Below are positions 8,775 to 16,288 of a stretch of 51,843 nucleotides of DNA, one piece after another. The notes under the pieces were generated by a model. It was given only the letters and a program-made list of their open reading frames with translations. It was not told the origin of the DNA and ran no database searches. This DNA is from Ruminococcaceae bacterium UBA7217 (lineage in GTDB: Bacteria; Bacillota; Clostridia; Oscillospirales; Acutalibacteraceae): contig DKTZ01000032.1 of assembly GCA_002490425.1 (NCBI GenBank), forward strand, positions 1 to 51,843, written 5' to 3'. A program made the translations under genes and the position numbers. Positions within the stretch are counted from its first letter, which is position 1; each line of letters begins with the position of its first letter.

Positions 8775-10430
8775 TTAACCCCTGTAAAATTTGATTGCCG
8801 TATCTATTCTGGCGTTGACCTCTTGGGTACCTAACGCCTGCATAATATAATAAAGGTCAGGCGAATTTACTCTTGACGTAATTGCAACACGGATTACCGC
8901 CGTAACGTCGCCCACATGCCCCTTAAACGCTTCGGGATTTGCCTTGTACTCCTTAACATTCGGCGTATATCCGCAAAGAGTGCAAAGCGCCTTTATTTTC
9001 GCAAACCATTCGTCCTTACTATCTTTTTCCGAATAAAGCTCTTTATACTTTGTAAGGATTTCGCAGGCATCAGCCCCATTTATATGCTCGGGGAGCGTAA
9101 TGTTCGGAGTGTAAATTTCATTATAGAAATAGGAAAGGTAATCCCTTACCTCGCTCCAGCAGGCAATGTCCTTTCTCGGCTTCGGATTTTCCCTGTCAAT
9201 ATTGAAAATTGCCAATGCTTTTTTCGGGTCGGCAGTTAAAAGAGAGTAAAGCTCATTATCATATTCTTTTGCCCATTCTGTAACATAATCATAAACCTGC
9301 TGTGCTGTCATAAGCGAAATAACATTTTTTGAAACATCGTTAAATTTAACAAGGTCAAAAAGTGCGCCCGAAACCGACACCTTTTTGAAATTAAACGGGA
9401 ATTTTGAAACGCTCTCTTGTTTGTTTGCTCTGCGCCAATCCTCAAAATTAGAATTGAGAATTGTGAGAATGTACTCCTGAACGCTCTCTTTCGGATAACC
9501 CTTTTCAATGTAATAAGTTACATTTGCCTCAGGGTCTTTTCTCTTTGAAAGCTTGCGCTTACCGCCGTTTTCCTCTTTAAGTAACGGTGCTATGTGCGCA
9601 TATTTAACAGGTCTGAATCCGAGTGCTCTGAACAACTCAATATGAAGCGGAACAGAGGCTATCCACTCGTCGCCTCTTACAACGTGAGTCGTCCTCATTA
9701 AATGGTCGTCAACCGCATGGGCAAAATGATAAGTCGGGATTCCGTCCGTTTTGAGAATTACAACGTCGTTTACGTTTTCGCTCATCTCAATTTTACCCTT
9801 TATCATATCGTCAAACTTAATTTTCCGTGAAATGTCACCCTCGGAGCGAAGCCTTACTGTAAAGGGAACACCTGCGTTTACATTTTTCTCAATTTCCTCA
9901 TCGGTAAGATTTCTGCAACGGGCATATTTGCCGTAATAGCCTTTAATGTCCTCATTTTCTTGGGATTCACGGATTTTATCCAAATCCTCCGCCGTGCAGA
10001 AACACGGATATGCCTTGCCCTCTTCAACTAACTTTTTGGCAAAGGTGCGGTAAATCTCTCTGCGCTTGCTTTGCGTGTACGGACCGTATTCGCCCTTTTC
10101 GCTGTCAAAACCCGTAACGCCCTCGTCAGGCTCAATTCCGAATGCGGAAAGTCCGTTAATAATACAGGAAACACCGTCGTCTATTTCACGCTTTTTGTCA
10201 GTATCCTCGATTCGGAGCATAAAAATTCCGTTTGCAGCCTGCGCCGTAAATTTTGACGCAAACGCCGCATAAAGACCGCCGAAATGAAGATACCCCGTAG
10301 GACTTGGAGCAAATCTTGTCACCCTTGCGCCCTCAGGCAAATTTCTTTGCGGGTATTTTGTTTCATAATAATCCGCTGTTTTTGTAACATCGGGAAATAT
10401 TAAATCAGCAATTTTCTTACAGTCTGTCAT
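8775..10430 (-). CDS. gltX: glutamyl-tRNA synthetase
   Basis: Class I synthetase loading glutamate on tRNA. The HIGH motif reads HFGG (49-52) in APSPTGYLHFGG, the KMSKS loop reads KLSKRKD near residue 295, and LRIEDTD follows the first helix. At 551 aa it is longer than the usual roughly 480 and diverges towards its C-terminus. Its direct pairing with glnS suggests charging of tRNA-Glu and tRNA-Gln is split between the two, making this likely a discriminating enzyme; that is inference. The ATG start has AAGGCGG upstream. The glycerophosphodiesterase gene ends 24 bp before it. Confidence 0.94.
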   Translation of the reverse strand: MTDCKKIADLIFPDVTKTADYYETKYPQRNLPEGARVTRFAPSPTGYLHFGGLYAAFASKFTAQAANGIFMLRIEDTDKKREIDDGVSCIINGLSAFGIEPDEGVTGFDSEKGEYGPYTQSKRREIYRTFAKKLVEEGKAYPCFCTAEDLDKIRESQENEDIKGYYGKYARCRNLTDEEIEKNVNAGVPFTVRLRSEGDISRKIKFDDMIKGKIEMSENVNDVVILKTDGIPTYHFAHAVDDHLMRTTHVVRGDEWIASVPLHIELFRALGFRPVKYAHIAPLLKEENGGKRKLSKRKDPEANVTYYIEKGYPKESVQEYILTILNSNFEDWRRANKQESVSKFPFNFKKVSVSGALFDLVKFNDVSKNVISLMTAQQVYDYVTEWAKEYDNELYSLLTADPKKALAIFNIDRENPKPRKDIACWSEVRDYLSYFYNEIYTPNITLPEHINGADACEILTKYKELYSEKDSKDEWFAKIKALCTLCGYTPNVKEYKANPEAFKGHVGDVTAVIRVAITSRVNSPDLYYIMQALGTQEVNARIDTAIKFYRG

Positions 10431-10454
10431 TTCTAACCGCCTTTTTCTTATATA

Positions 10455-11312
10455 TCAGTCAGGTAAAATAGCGTTTGTCGTTATGTACTTAACGCCGTTT
10501 TTAAGCATAATATTGAGCGTTTCTTTTGTGTCAACCGTCCAGCAGGCAGTGTTAACGCCGTTTTCGTGAGCCTTTTCTATAAGCTTTTCATTTTTAAGAT
10601 TTCTGTTCGCATTAAATGCAATGCCGAATTTGTTATAAATGCACTCGTCCAGTTTTTCTTCCGTGATTTTGCCCATTAAGTACCAAAGCTCCATTTGAGG
10701 CGAAATACGGCGGAATTCACGAAGTATTTCAGGGTGGAACGATATGAGAATAACGCTGTCCTCAATTCCGTAATCGCATATTATTTTATAGAGACTTTCC
10801 ACCTTTTCGACACGCTTGTCCTTAACCTCAATCATCGCCTTTTTGCCGCTCTCAAGGCAGATGTCAAGATATTCTTCAACCGTGCACATACGCGCCTCGG
10901 GGTACTCGTCAATATTAGCACCGTTGTTGAATTTAATGTTTTTCAGCTCTTCATAAGAAAAGTTTTTAACGTCGCCCCGCCTTTCCGTCATTGAACGCAT
11001 ATTGTAATCGTGAATTATTACCCATTTGCCGTCGGTTGTGCAGTGAACGTCACATTCAAGCGCATAATAATTTTCTTTTGCAGCTAAACGGAATGCGTCA
11101 AGCGTGTTTTCGGGAGCAATTGCGGAAAGCCCCCTGTGAGCAGTAAGATGCACGTTTTCGGTGTCACCCTCGGCAATCTCCGAAAAATGCAAAAGCGGCT
11201 TTGATGTTTTTTTGCCGTAACGCATTTTAACATACACTCTGTTCATTCCGAGAGCGGTTACAGCGGTTGTTCCCGCAAAAACAGACAGCGCTATTTTTGA
11301 ATTTTTTTTCAT
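10455..11312 (-). CDS. glycerophosphodiester phosphodiesterase family protein
   Basis: GDPD enzymes hydrolyse glycerophosphodiesters to glycerol-3-phosphate and an alcohol. The 285-aa product starts at ATG 11312 with GAAAGGGTG upstream. It has an N-terminal hydrophobic anchor (about 7-25) and the catalytic residues His59 (AHRG), Glu86 and Asp88 (ECDVH) and His101 (IIHD). It is probably membrane-attached with the active domain outside. It heads the run leading to gltX, glnS and pyk with short spacers, although functional linkage with these is not obvious. Confidence 0.88.
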   Translation of the reverse strand: MKKNSKIALSVFAGTTAVTALGMNRVYVKMRYGKKTSKPLLHFSEIAEGDTENVHLTAHRGLSAIAPENTLDAFRLAAKENYYALECDVHCTTDGKWVIIHDYNMRSMTERRGDVKNFSYEELKNIKFNNGANIDEYPEARMCTVEEYLDICLESGKKAMIEVKDKRVEKVESLYKIICDYGIEDSVILISFHPEILREFRRISPQMELWYLMGKITEEKLDECIYNKFGIAFNANRNLKNEKLIEKAHENGVNTACWTVDTKETLNIMLKNGVKYITTNAILPD

Positions 11313-11352
11313 ATTTCTGACACCCTTTCTCTGCATACTCATAGATTTTATT

Positions 11353-11381
11353 ATTTTAGCATAAAAATCCCGAAAAGTAAA
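11353..11381 (-). promoter_or_regulatory. possible promoter of the GDPD-gltX-glnS-pyk run
   Basis: On the minus strand TTTACT and TAAAAT are separated by 17 bp, about 40 bp upstream of the GDPD start. The -35 box is weak. Confidence 0.4.
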
Positions 11382-11382
11382 G

Positions 11383-11412
11383 AAAAAACGCTCTGTTTTA
11401 AAGAGCGTTTTT
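11383..11412 (-). terminator. intrinsic terminator downstream of the ABC exporter operon
   Basis: AAAAACGCTCT pairs with AGAGCGTTTTTT around a short A/T loop. It lies 284 bp beyond the last ABC gene, with a repeat cluster in between, and overlaps the promoter region of the GDPD gene. Confidence 0.75.
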
Positions 11413-11439
11413 GAGAGATAATTTTCGTGTAATTATCAA

Positions 11440-11675
11440 ATTAAAAAGTTTTCGCCAGCCTTTTTCAAAAGGCTGTGGAGTGAAGAGGCGAAGCCTTTCC
11501 TTGCAGTCCGCAGACTGCAATACTATTTTGCCTCAAGAAAGCGCAGGAGGGGAAGGAAAATAGTCCAGTGGACTATTTTTCGGGGGAACCCTCGCCGGGG
11601 GTTCCCCAAGCAACTAATCGTTTATGCATATTGCAAATTCCATTTTGGGACGATGAGGGCATCGTCCCCTACAAT
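11440..11675. repeat. cluster of intergenic palindromic repeats
   Basis: Several hairpin modules stand side by side: AGCCTTTTTcAAAAAGGCT-like, AGTCCgcAGACT, AGTCCAGTGGACT, a GGGGAACCC/GGGTTCCCC dyad, and GGGACGATG/CATCGTCCC (11647-11668) followed by CCTACAA. There is no ORF with a ribosome site. It fills the space between the last ABC gene and its terminator. Confidence 0.7.
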
Positions 11676-11695
11676 TGCATATTTTAAATCAGCAT

Positions 11696-13498
11696 TTACT
11701 CCTTATATTTCTCCGACTGTAAAGTAAACATTTTGGCGTATGTGCCGTTCTGCACCATAAGCTCAGCGTGCGAGCCTGCCTCAATTATTTCGCCGTTTTC
11801 CATAACGTAAATTTTGTCTGCGACAACGGTTGTCGAGAGCCTGTGCGAAATAAAAATAACCGTTTTGTGGTTTGCCGCCTCAATCATCGCCTTATTAAGA
11901 TTATATTCTGCAATAGGGTCAAGGTTGGCGGACGGTTCATCAAGAATTATATAAGGACAGTTTTTGTAAAACGCCCTCGCTATTGCGATTTTTTGCGATT
12001 CACCGCCTGAAAGCATTATGCCCTCATCGTCAAATTCACGCAAAAGCTCCGTGTCCGTTCCGTTTTTAAGCTCCTTTGAAAAGCCGCTGTGCCGCAGTGC
12101 TTCAAGCACTCTTGCCTTATCAACATTTTCGTCAAGAGCAACATTTTCACCGACTGAACAGGCAAAGGTCTGAAAATCCTGAAACACCGCCGAAAATCTG
12201 TTACGGTGTGACGAAACAGTTACATCTTTGATATTTTGTCCGTCAATAAGAATACTTCCGTCAGTAACATCATAAAGTCTTAACAGCAGGTTTGTCAGGG
12301 TTGTCTTGCCTGCGCCGTTGTAGCCGACCAAAGCAATTTTCTCATAAGGCTTAATTTCAAGATTTATGTTTTTAAGCGTAGGCTCGCTGTTACCGGGGTA
12401 TGTAAACGACATATTTTCAATTTTAATCGTTTTCGGCTCTGTAATTTTTGCTTCGTTCTTACCGTCCTTTATCTTGAAATCGCTTTTAAGGAAGCCCCTG
12501 TATTTTTCAATCATTTTGGCTCTCTCCGAAAATACAGCGCTTGCCCAAACTGTCAGGAAATTTAATGACATTGCAATTGAATAAGCGCCGTTAAAGGTGG
12601 CGACAAAATCGCCTGCCGATAAGGTTTCTTTAACGCATACGCAGTAGCCTAAGTACATTGGTAAAACAAACATAAAACCGAGTGCCTGAACGCCCACCTG
12701 CTGAACCGCATAGCACGAAGCTATTTTCTTCCAGTATTTATCCTGATTTGCGATAACATCGTCGGCGGCATCATTGTATCTTTCCATAAGCAGAGGACAG
12801 ATATTGTTCATTCTGACCTCTTTTGCATAGTCCTGCAAATAGAAAATCCGCTGAAAATAGTCGCTCCTGCGGTGGAATTTTGTGTTGTCAATTCGTCTGC
12901 CCATTTGTAATTTTCCGATTTTAGTGCTCAGGGGCATAAAGATGATTATAGATGCAAAAATAATCAAAAGACACACCGGGTCAATAACAAGTATTACCGA
13001 GGAAATGGCAATAAGCGTTATTACATTTGCGACGTAATTCTGCACCATTCCCAAAAGTCCCTGTATGTTTTCGGACGAGGATTCAATTGTCAGAATAAAA
13101 TTGTTGTAAAAATCAGGGTCGTCGTAATTCTGCAAATCAAGGCTGTGCGCCTTTTCGTAAAGAGTGGAATTGAGTCTGTAATAAAGCCTTTCCCTTGCCA
13201 TATTCCAATAAAATTCCCTGTAAAGAAGCGACAGCACATTGCTGAGTATCAATACACCTGCAATGATAAGCACCGCTTTATAAACACGGCTCATATCTTT
13301 TCCTTCGCTCACCGTGTCGATTATGTATTTAATGCCGACAACCGAAATAAGCCTTGACGGCAGATTTCGCATAAGGCTTGACAGTACATCGCCTATAACA
13401 AGTCCCGGCGAAAATTTGAACATAAGCCGCATAAAATACATTATGTTTGAGAAAACGGAATGTTCGGTTTCTCTCTTTTTCTTTATAAATTTAAGCAT
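11696..13498 (-). CDS. ABC exporter, fused permease/ATPase, second subunit
   Basis: The 600-aa half-transporter starts MLKFIKKKRE at an ATG with AAGGAGGG upstream; a longer frame from 13618 runs through the previous gene. An N-terminal six-helix exporter domain (about 20-320) precedes an ATPase domain with Walker A GYNGAGKTTL, Q-loop FQDF, signature LSGGE, Walker B IILDEP and switch ISHRLS. All catalytic positions look intact. It overlaps the end of the first ABC gene by 8 bp, so translation is coupled. The two proteins probably form one heterodimeric drug, peptide or lipid exporter; the substrate cannot be read from sequence. Confidence 0.9.
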   Translation of the reverse strand: MLKFIKKKRETEHSVFSNIMYFMRLMFKFSPGLVIGDVLSSLMRNLPSRLISVVGIKYIIDTVSEGKDMSRVYKAVLIIAGVLILSNVLSLLYREFYWNMARERLYYRLNSTLYEKAHSLDLQNYDDPDFYNNFILTIESSSENIQGLLGMVQNYVANVITLIAISSVILVIDPVCLLIIFASIIIFMPLSTKIGKLQMGRRIDNTKFHRRSDYFQRIFYLQDYAKEVRMNNICPLLMERYNDAADDVIANQDKYWKKIASCYAVQQVGVQALGFMFVLPMYLGYCVCVKETLSAGDFVATFNGAYSIAMSLNFLTVWASAVFSERAKMIEKYRGFLKSDFKIKDGKNEAKITEPKTIKIENMSFTYPGNSEPTLKNINLEIKPYEKIALVGYNGAGKTTLTNLLLRLYDVTDGSILIDGQNIKDVTVSSHRNRFSAVFQDFQTFACSVGENVALDENVDKARVLEALRHSGFSKELKNGTDTELLREFDDEGIMLSGGESQKIAIARAFYKNCPYIILDEPSANLDPIAEYNLNKAMIEAANHKTVIFISHRLSTTVVADKIYVMENGEIIEAGSHAELMVQNGTYAKMFTLQSEKYKE

Positions 13499-15323
13499 TT
13501 TCTGCACCCTCCTTCCGTGAGTACGCAGATGCCTGCAATTTAAACATTTCGCTGTATTTGCCGCCGCGCTCCAAAAGCTCTTTGTGCGTGCCACTCTCGA
13601 TAATACTGCCGTTTTCAAGCACCAATACCCTATCTGAAAGCACAGCGGACGAGAGCCTGTGCGAAATATACATTACGGTCTTGTCTTTTGTCGCTTTTAT
13701 AAGATTTTCATACATTTTGTATTCGGCAATGGGGTCAAGGGCAGACGAAGGCTCGTCAAGAATTGCCATTTCATATTTACGGGCAAAAAGGCGTGCAGTC
13801 GAAACCTTTTGGTTTTCTCCGCCCGAAAGACCTGCGCCCTCTTCATCAAATTCTCTTGTAAGTACAGTGTCGCCGCCCAAAGGCAGTGATTTAACCTTAT
13901 CCCATACTCCTGCCGCTTCAAGTGCCTTTTGCGCTTGATTTTTATCCTCATCACTGCACTCTCGGCACATAACATTTTCAAATACAGACACCGCAAAATT
14001 TTTGTAATCCTGAAAAACGGTAGCAAAGACGTTTCTCAGCGACTCGACTGTGTACTCCTTGATATTAACTCCGTTGTAAAGTATTTCGCCCTCTGTTGCA
14101 TCATAAAACCTTAAAATCAGCTTAACAAGCGTTGATTTTCCTGCTCCGTTTATACCCACAAGCGCAACAGTTTCGCCTTTTTCAATTTTAAAAGATACAT
14201 TATTAACAGAATTTTTCTTTGCGCTCGGATAACGGAATGAAACATTTTTAAATTCAAGACTCTCAAATTTTTCTGCGGTGCGTTCTCCGTCTTTTATGCT
14301 CGTTTCATATTCAAAAAATTCACGAAGATTCTGGAAATAGAGCGACATTTGAATTAAATCGTCAAAGCCCTCCTGAATGTACCACGACATTCCGTTTACT
14401 GCGCCGACAGCAGAAATTACAACGGAAAATCCCGATGCGGTCAGCGCCTTTTTGCTGACAAACTGCCAGCCTGCATACATATATGTGCCGATTACGGGTA
14501 TAAATACCGAGCAAAGATCGCTTGCCATACTGTAAAGGAACAGCTTTAAGCCGTAGCTTTTCAGAATTTCGATATTTGCCTTTATAGCACCGTCAAAACG
14601 CTTCATCATTACGGAGAATATATTTGACGTTCTCATATCCTTTGAAAAGTCCTTCAAGAAAACCGTTCTTTGGACATAAGACTTTGTGCGGTTGTTGGTT
14701 GTCATTTCCTTGTCACGCTTAAAGACCGCCTTGCTTTTCGCTGTTTCAATAACAAACACAATAACTGTAGGTATTAAGAACAAAAGATACACGGGGTTAA
14801 CCGAAATTACCGTGCCGATTACAAGCAAAAATGATATTATTCCGCCGATTATTGCGGCAACGTCCCAGCATACTATGTCAAAATAGCCCGATGACATTAC
14901 CGTGGTTGCCCTTTGGTATTTGTCGTAAAATTCAGGGTCCTCGTACTGCCCCACATCAAGCTGCGAAGCTTTCTCAAACACCATATTATTAAGCACTTTC
15001 AGCACATTTTTTGTTGATACCTGTCTTACGTATGCCGCCGCCCAAACCGAAATTTTTATAAACACCGTAACGCCGAAAAACGCAAGCAGTTTACGGAAAT
15101 ACACCTTAAAATCCGCTCCCGAATCTATTATCGACAGCAATATTTTCAAAAACAGTATGCTTTGAATGTAATACTGAAACACATTGTCGATTATATTGCT
15201 GTAAAGATAGCTCAAAAGCAGTCTTTTGTCCGCTTTCCATACAAGCCTTACCGCATACAAGACATTTTTAAAAACGGGAATTTTTTCACCCTCCTGTAAA
15301 TCCATAACAAATCTTCTTCTCAT
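13491..15323 (-). CDS. ABC exporter, fused permease/ATPase, first subunit
   Basis: The 610-aa product starts MRRRFVMDLQ at an ATG with GGAGG five bases upstream. It is an exporter-type membrane domain followed by an ATPase with Walker A GINGAGKSTL, Q-loop VFQDY, signature LSGGE, Walker B AILDEPSS and ISHRLSS. Unlike BmrC-type subunits the Walker B glutamate is present, so both ATP sites of a heterodimer could be active. The gene lies just downstream of a strong intrinsic terminator (15354-15380) that itself follows a 45-codon ORF. Expression therefore needs readthrough, which points to attenuation control. Confidence 0.9.
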   Translation of the reverse strand: MRRRFVMDLQEGEKIPVFKNVLYAVRLVWKADKRLLLSYLYSNIIDNVFQYYIQSILFLKILLSIIDSGADFKVYFRKLLAFFGVTVFIKISVWAAAYVRQVSTKNVLKVLNNMVFEKASQLDVGQYEDPEFYDKYQRATTVMSSGYFDIVCWDVAAIIGGIISFLLVIGTVISVNPVYLLFLIPTVIVFVIETAKSKAVFKRDKEMTTNNRTKSYVQRTVFLKDFSKDMRTSNIFSVMMKRFDGAIKANIEILKSYGLKLFLYSMASDLCSVFIPVIGTYMYAGWQFVSKKALTASGFSVVISAVGAVNGMSWYIQEGFDDLIQMSLYFQNLREFFEYETSIKDGERTAEKFESLEFKNVSFRYPSAKKNSVNNVSFKIEKGETVALVGINGAGKSTLVKLILRFYDATEGEILYNGVNIKEYTVESLRNVFATVFQDYKNFAVSVFENVMCRECSDEDKNQAQKALEAAGVWDKVKSLPLGGDTVLTREFDEEGAGLSGGENQKVSTARLFARKYEMAILDEPSSALDPIAEYKMYENLIKATKDKTVMYISHRLSSAVLSDRVLVLENGSIIESGTHKELLERGGKYSEMFKLQASAYSRKEGAENA

Positions 15324-15353
15324 TTTCTCCTCCTTTTTTGCTTTCACAAAAAA

Positions 15354-15380
15354 CAAAAAAACCGCCGATGCCTCGGCGGT
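15354..15380 (-). terminator. attenuator: intrinsic terminator between leader ORF and ABC genes
   Basis: On the minus strand a perfect 8-bp GC-rich stem, ACCGCCGA/TCGGCGGT with loop GGCA, is followed by six T and GTTT. It lies 37 bp after the leader stop codon and about 30 bp before the first ABC start. The 3' arm plus first U residues (CGGCGGUU) is also perfectly complementary to AACCGCCG inside the leader ORF (15488-15495). Two exclusive folds are thus possible. Confidence 0.85.
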
Positions 15381-15417
15381 GCGAAAATCCCAAAATTACC
15401 TTTAAATATAATAAAAA

Positions 15418-15555
15418 TTAAAGGCAAATCGCAAGTATGGGTACTCTCTTCCTCTCGGGGCAGAATATTAAATTTACAGAATCCACACGGCGGTTCTGCA
15501 TATTTTCCAAAACAAGATATTCACGCTGTGAATAAGTTTTTCTTAAATTCGTCAT
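15418..15555 (-). CDS. 45-aa leader peptide of the ABC exporter operon
   Basis: This short ORF has the best ribosome site around (AAGGAGG, 8 bases before ATG) and its own sigma-A promoter. The peptide begins MTNLRKTYSQ and ends VPILAICL; it is basic and has no signal peptide or membrane helix. A weak hairpin (CCTTTAA/TTAAAGG, 15399-15424) covers its stop codon, and the attenuator follows. In Bacillus subtilis the small bmrB ORF upstream of the ABC pair bmrCD works by ribosome-mediated attenuation under antibiotic stress. Position, size and terminator match that layout, but I claim no sequence homology. A secreted peptide exported by the ABC pair is the alternative. Confidence 0.7.
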   Translation of the reverse strand: MTNLRKTYSQREYLVLENMQNRRVDSVNLIFCPERKRVPILAICL

Positions 15556-15581
15556 TATTTCTGCCTCCTTTTCTGTAATTC

Positions 15582-15591
15582 GTTACGTAAC
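15582..15591. promoter_or_regulatory. possible operator at the leader/ABC transcription start
   Basis: A perfect 10-bp palindrome, GTTACGTAAC, sits directly at the expected +1 of the promoter. This is a typical place for a repressor to bind; the regulator is unknown. Confidence 0.4.
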
Positions 15592-15598
15592 ATTTTTT

Positions 15599-15627
15599 AG
15601 AATATCACAGCTAAAACCGTTTGTCAA
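15599..15627 (-). promoter_or_regulatory. promoter of the leader peptide/ABC exporter operon
   Basis: On the minus strand TTGACA (15622-15627) is followed by 17 bp and TATTCT (15599-15604). It is the only strong promoter before the leader ORF. Confidence 0.8.
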
Positions 15628-15787
15628 TGTAATTTCTGACAAAATTTACATAATCTTCTGTTCTGCCGCGCAATATATCCGTAGTGTGTATTATAGACCA
15701 CTTGTAGACTAAAGTCGATAGTTGATTTGTGAACTATGGTATATTTCTGCTGAATTTAAATATATGTAAATTTAAGGAGCGGAAAAT

Positions 15788-16012
15788 ATGGAGTATTACC
15801 AGCGATTAAAAGACCTTAGAGAGGACCGAGATTTAACGCAAAGCGATATTGCAAAAATTTTAGAGACTACTCAAACCTATTATTCGCAGTATGAGCTTAA
15901 CAAAAGACCCTTGCCAATAAGACATTTAATTACACTATGCAAATTTTACAATGTCTCGGCGGATTATATTTTAGGCTTTACAAACGACAAAACCGAATTG
16001 CCGAAGAAATAA
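15788..16012 (+). CDS. small XRE-family transcriptional regulator
   Basis: The 74-aa protein is one Cro/CI-type helix-turn-helix domain: LTQSDIAKILETTQTYYSQYE is the HTH core, followed by the LCKFYNVSADYILG signature of this family. ATG has AAGGAG upstream. The leader region holds inverted repeats (ATAGTT/AACTAT at about 15717-15736), possibly for autoregulation. It is divergent from the ABC exporter operon and could control it, but no shared operator is obvious. Confidence 0.85.
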   Translation: MEYYQRLKDLREDRDLTQSDIAKILETTQTYYSQYELNKRPLPIRHLITLCKFYNVSADYILGFTNDKTELPKK

Positions 16013-16163
16013 GAATTTGTAATGTGTTACCTATATCCTTGCACTCCTGTTACCTATCTTACTATACTGTTCAAACGGCGAGAGCTTGTCCCACGCCCTA
16101 CATTTTGCTTCGTCCCAAAATATAACCGTTTTCTCGTCTTTGCATTTTTTTACATTTGCACTA

Positions 16164-16192
16164 TTGACAAACCAAAAAACGGGGTGTATTAT
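16164..16192 (+). promoter_or_regulatory. sigma-A promoter of the feo operon
   Basis: TTGACA (16164-16169), 17-bp spacer, TATTAT (16187-16192). Confidence 0.8.
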
Positions 16193-16206
16193 TTTAAGTG
16201 AAAGCC

Positions 16207-16226
16207 AAGTTAGTTTAAGGTAACTT
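16207..16226. promoter_or_regulatory. candidate metal-regulator operator of the feo operon
   Basis: A 20-bp dyad, AAGTTA-8-TAACTT with a central TTAA, begins 15 bp after the -10 box. The form resembles DtxR/IdeR/MntR-type boxes more than a Fur box. Placement at the transcription start fits repression when iron is plentiful. The assignment of the regulator family is inference. Confidence 0.5.
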
Positions 16227-16288
16227 TTTTAAAAATATAACACCGAAGCCATATAATCGGCAATATTAAAGGAGCGGTACACATCTTT

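Noticed and set aside
11413..11695. Small ORFs in the repeat cluster after the ABC operon
   Set aside because: None has a ribosome site; the sequence is a string of palindromes.
15418..15555. Lanthipeptide or other RiPP precursor exported by the ABC pair
   Set aside because: No Gly-Gly leader cleavage site, no modification enzyme and no peptidase domain on the ABC proteins; the terminator placement fits a regulatory leader better. Not fully excluded.
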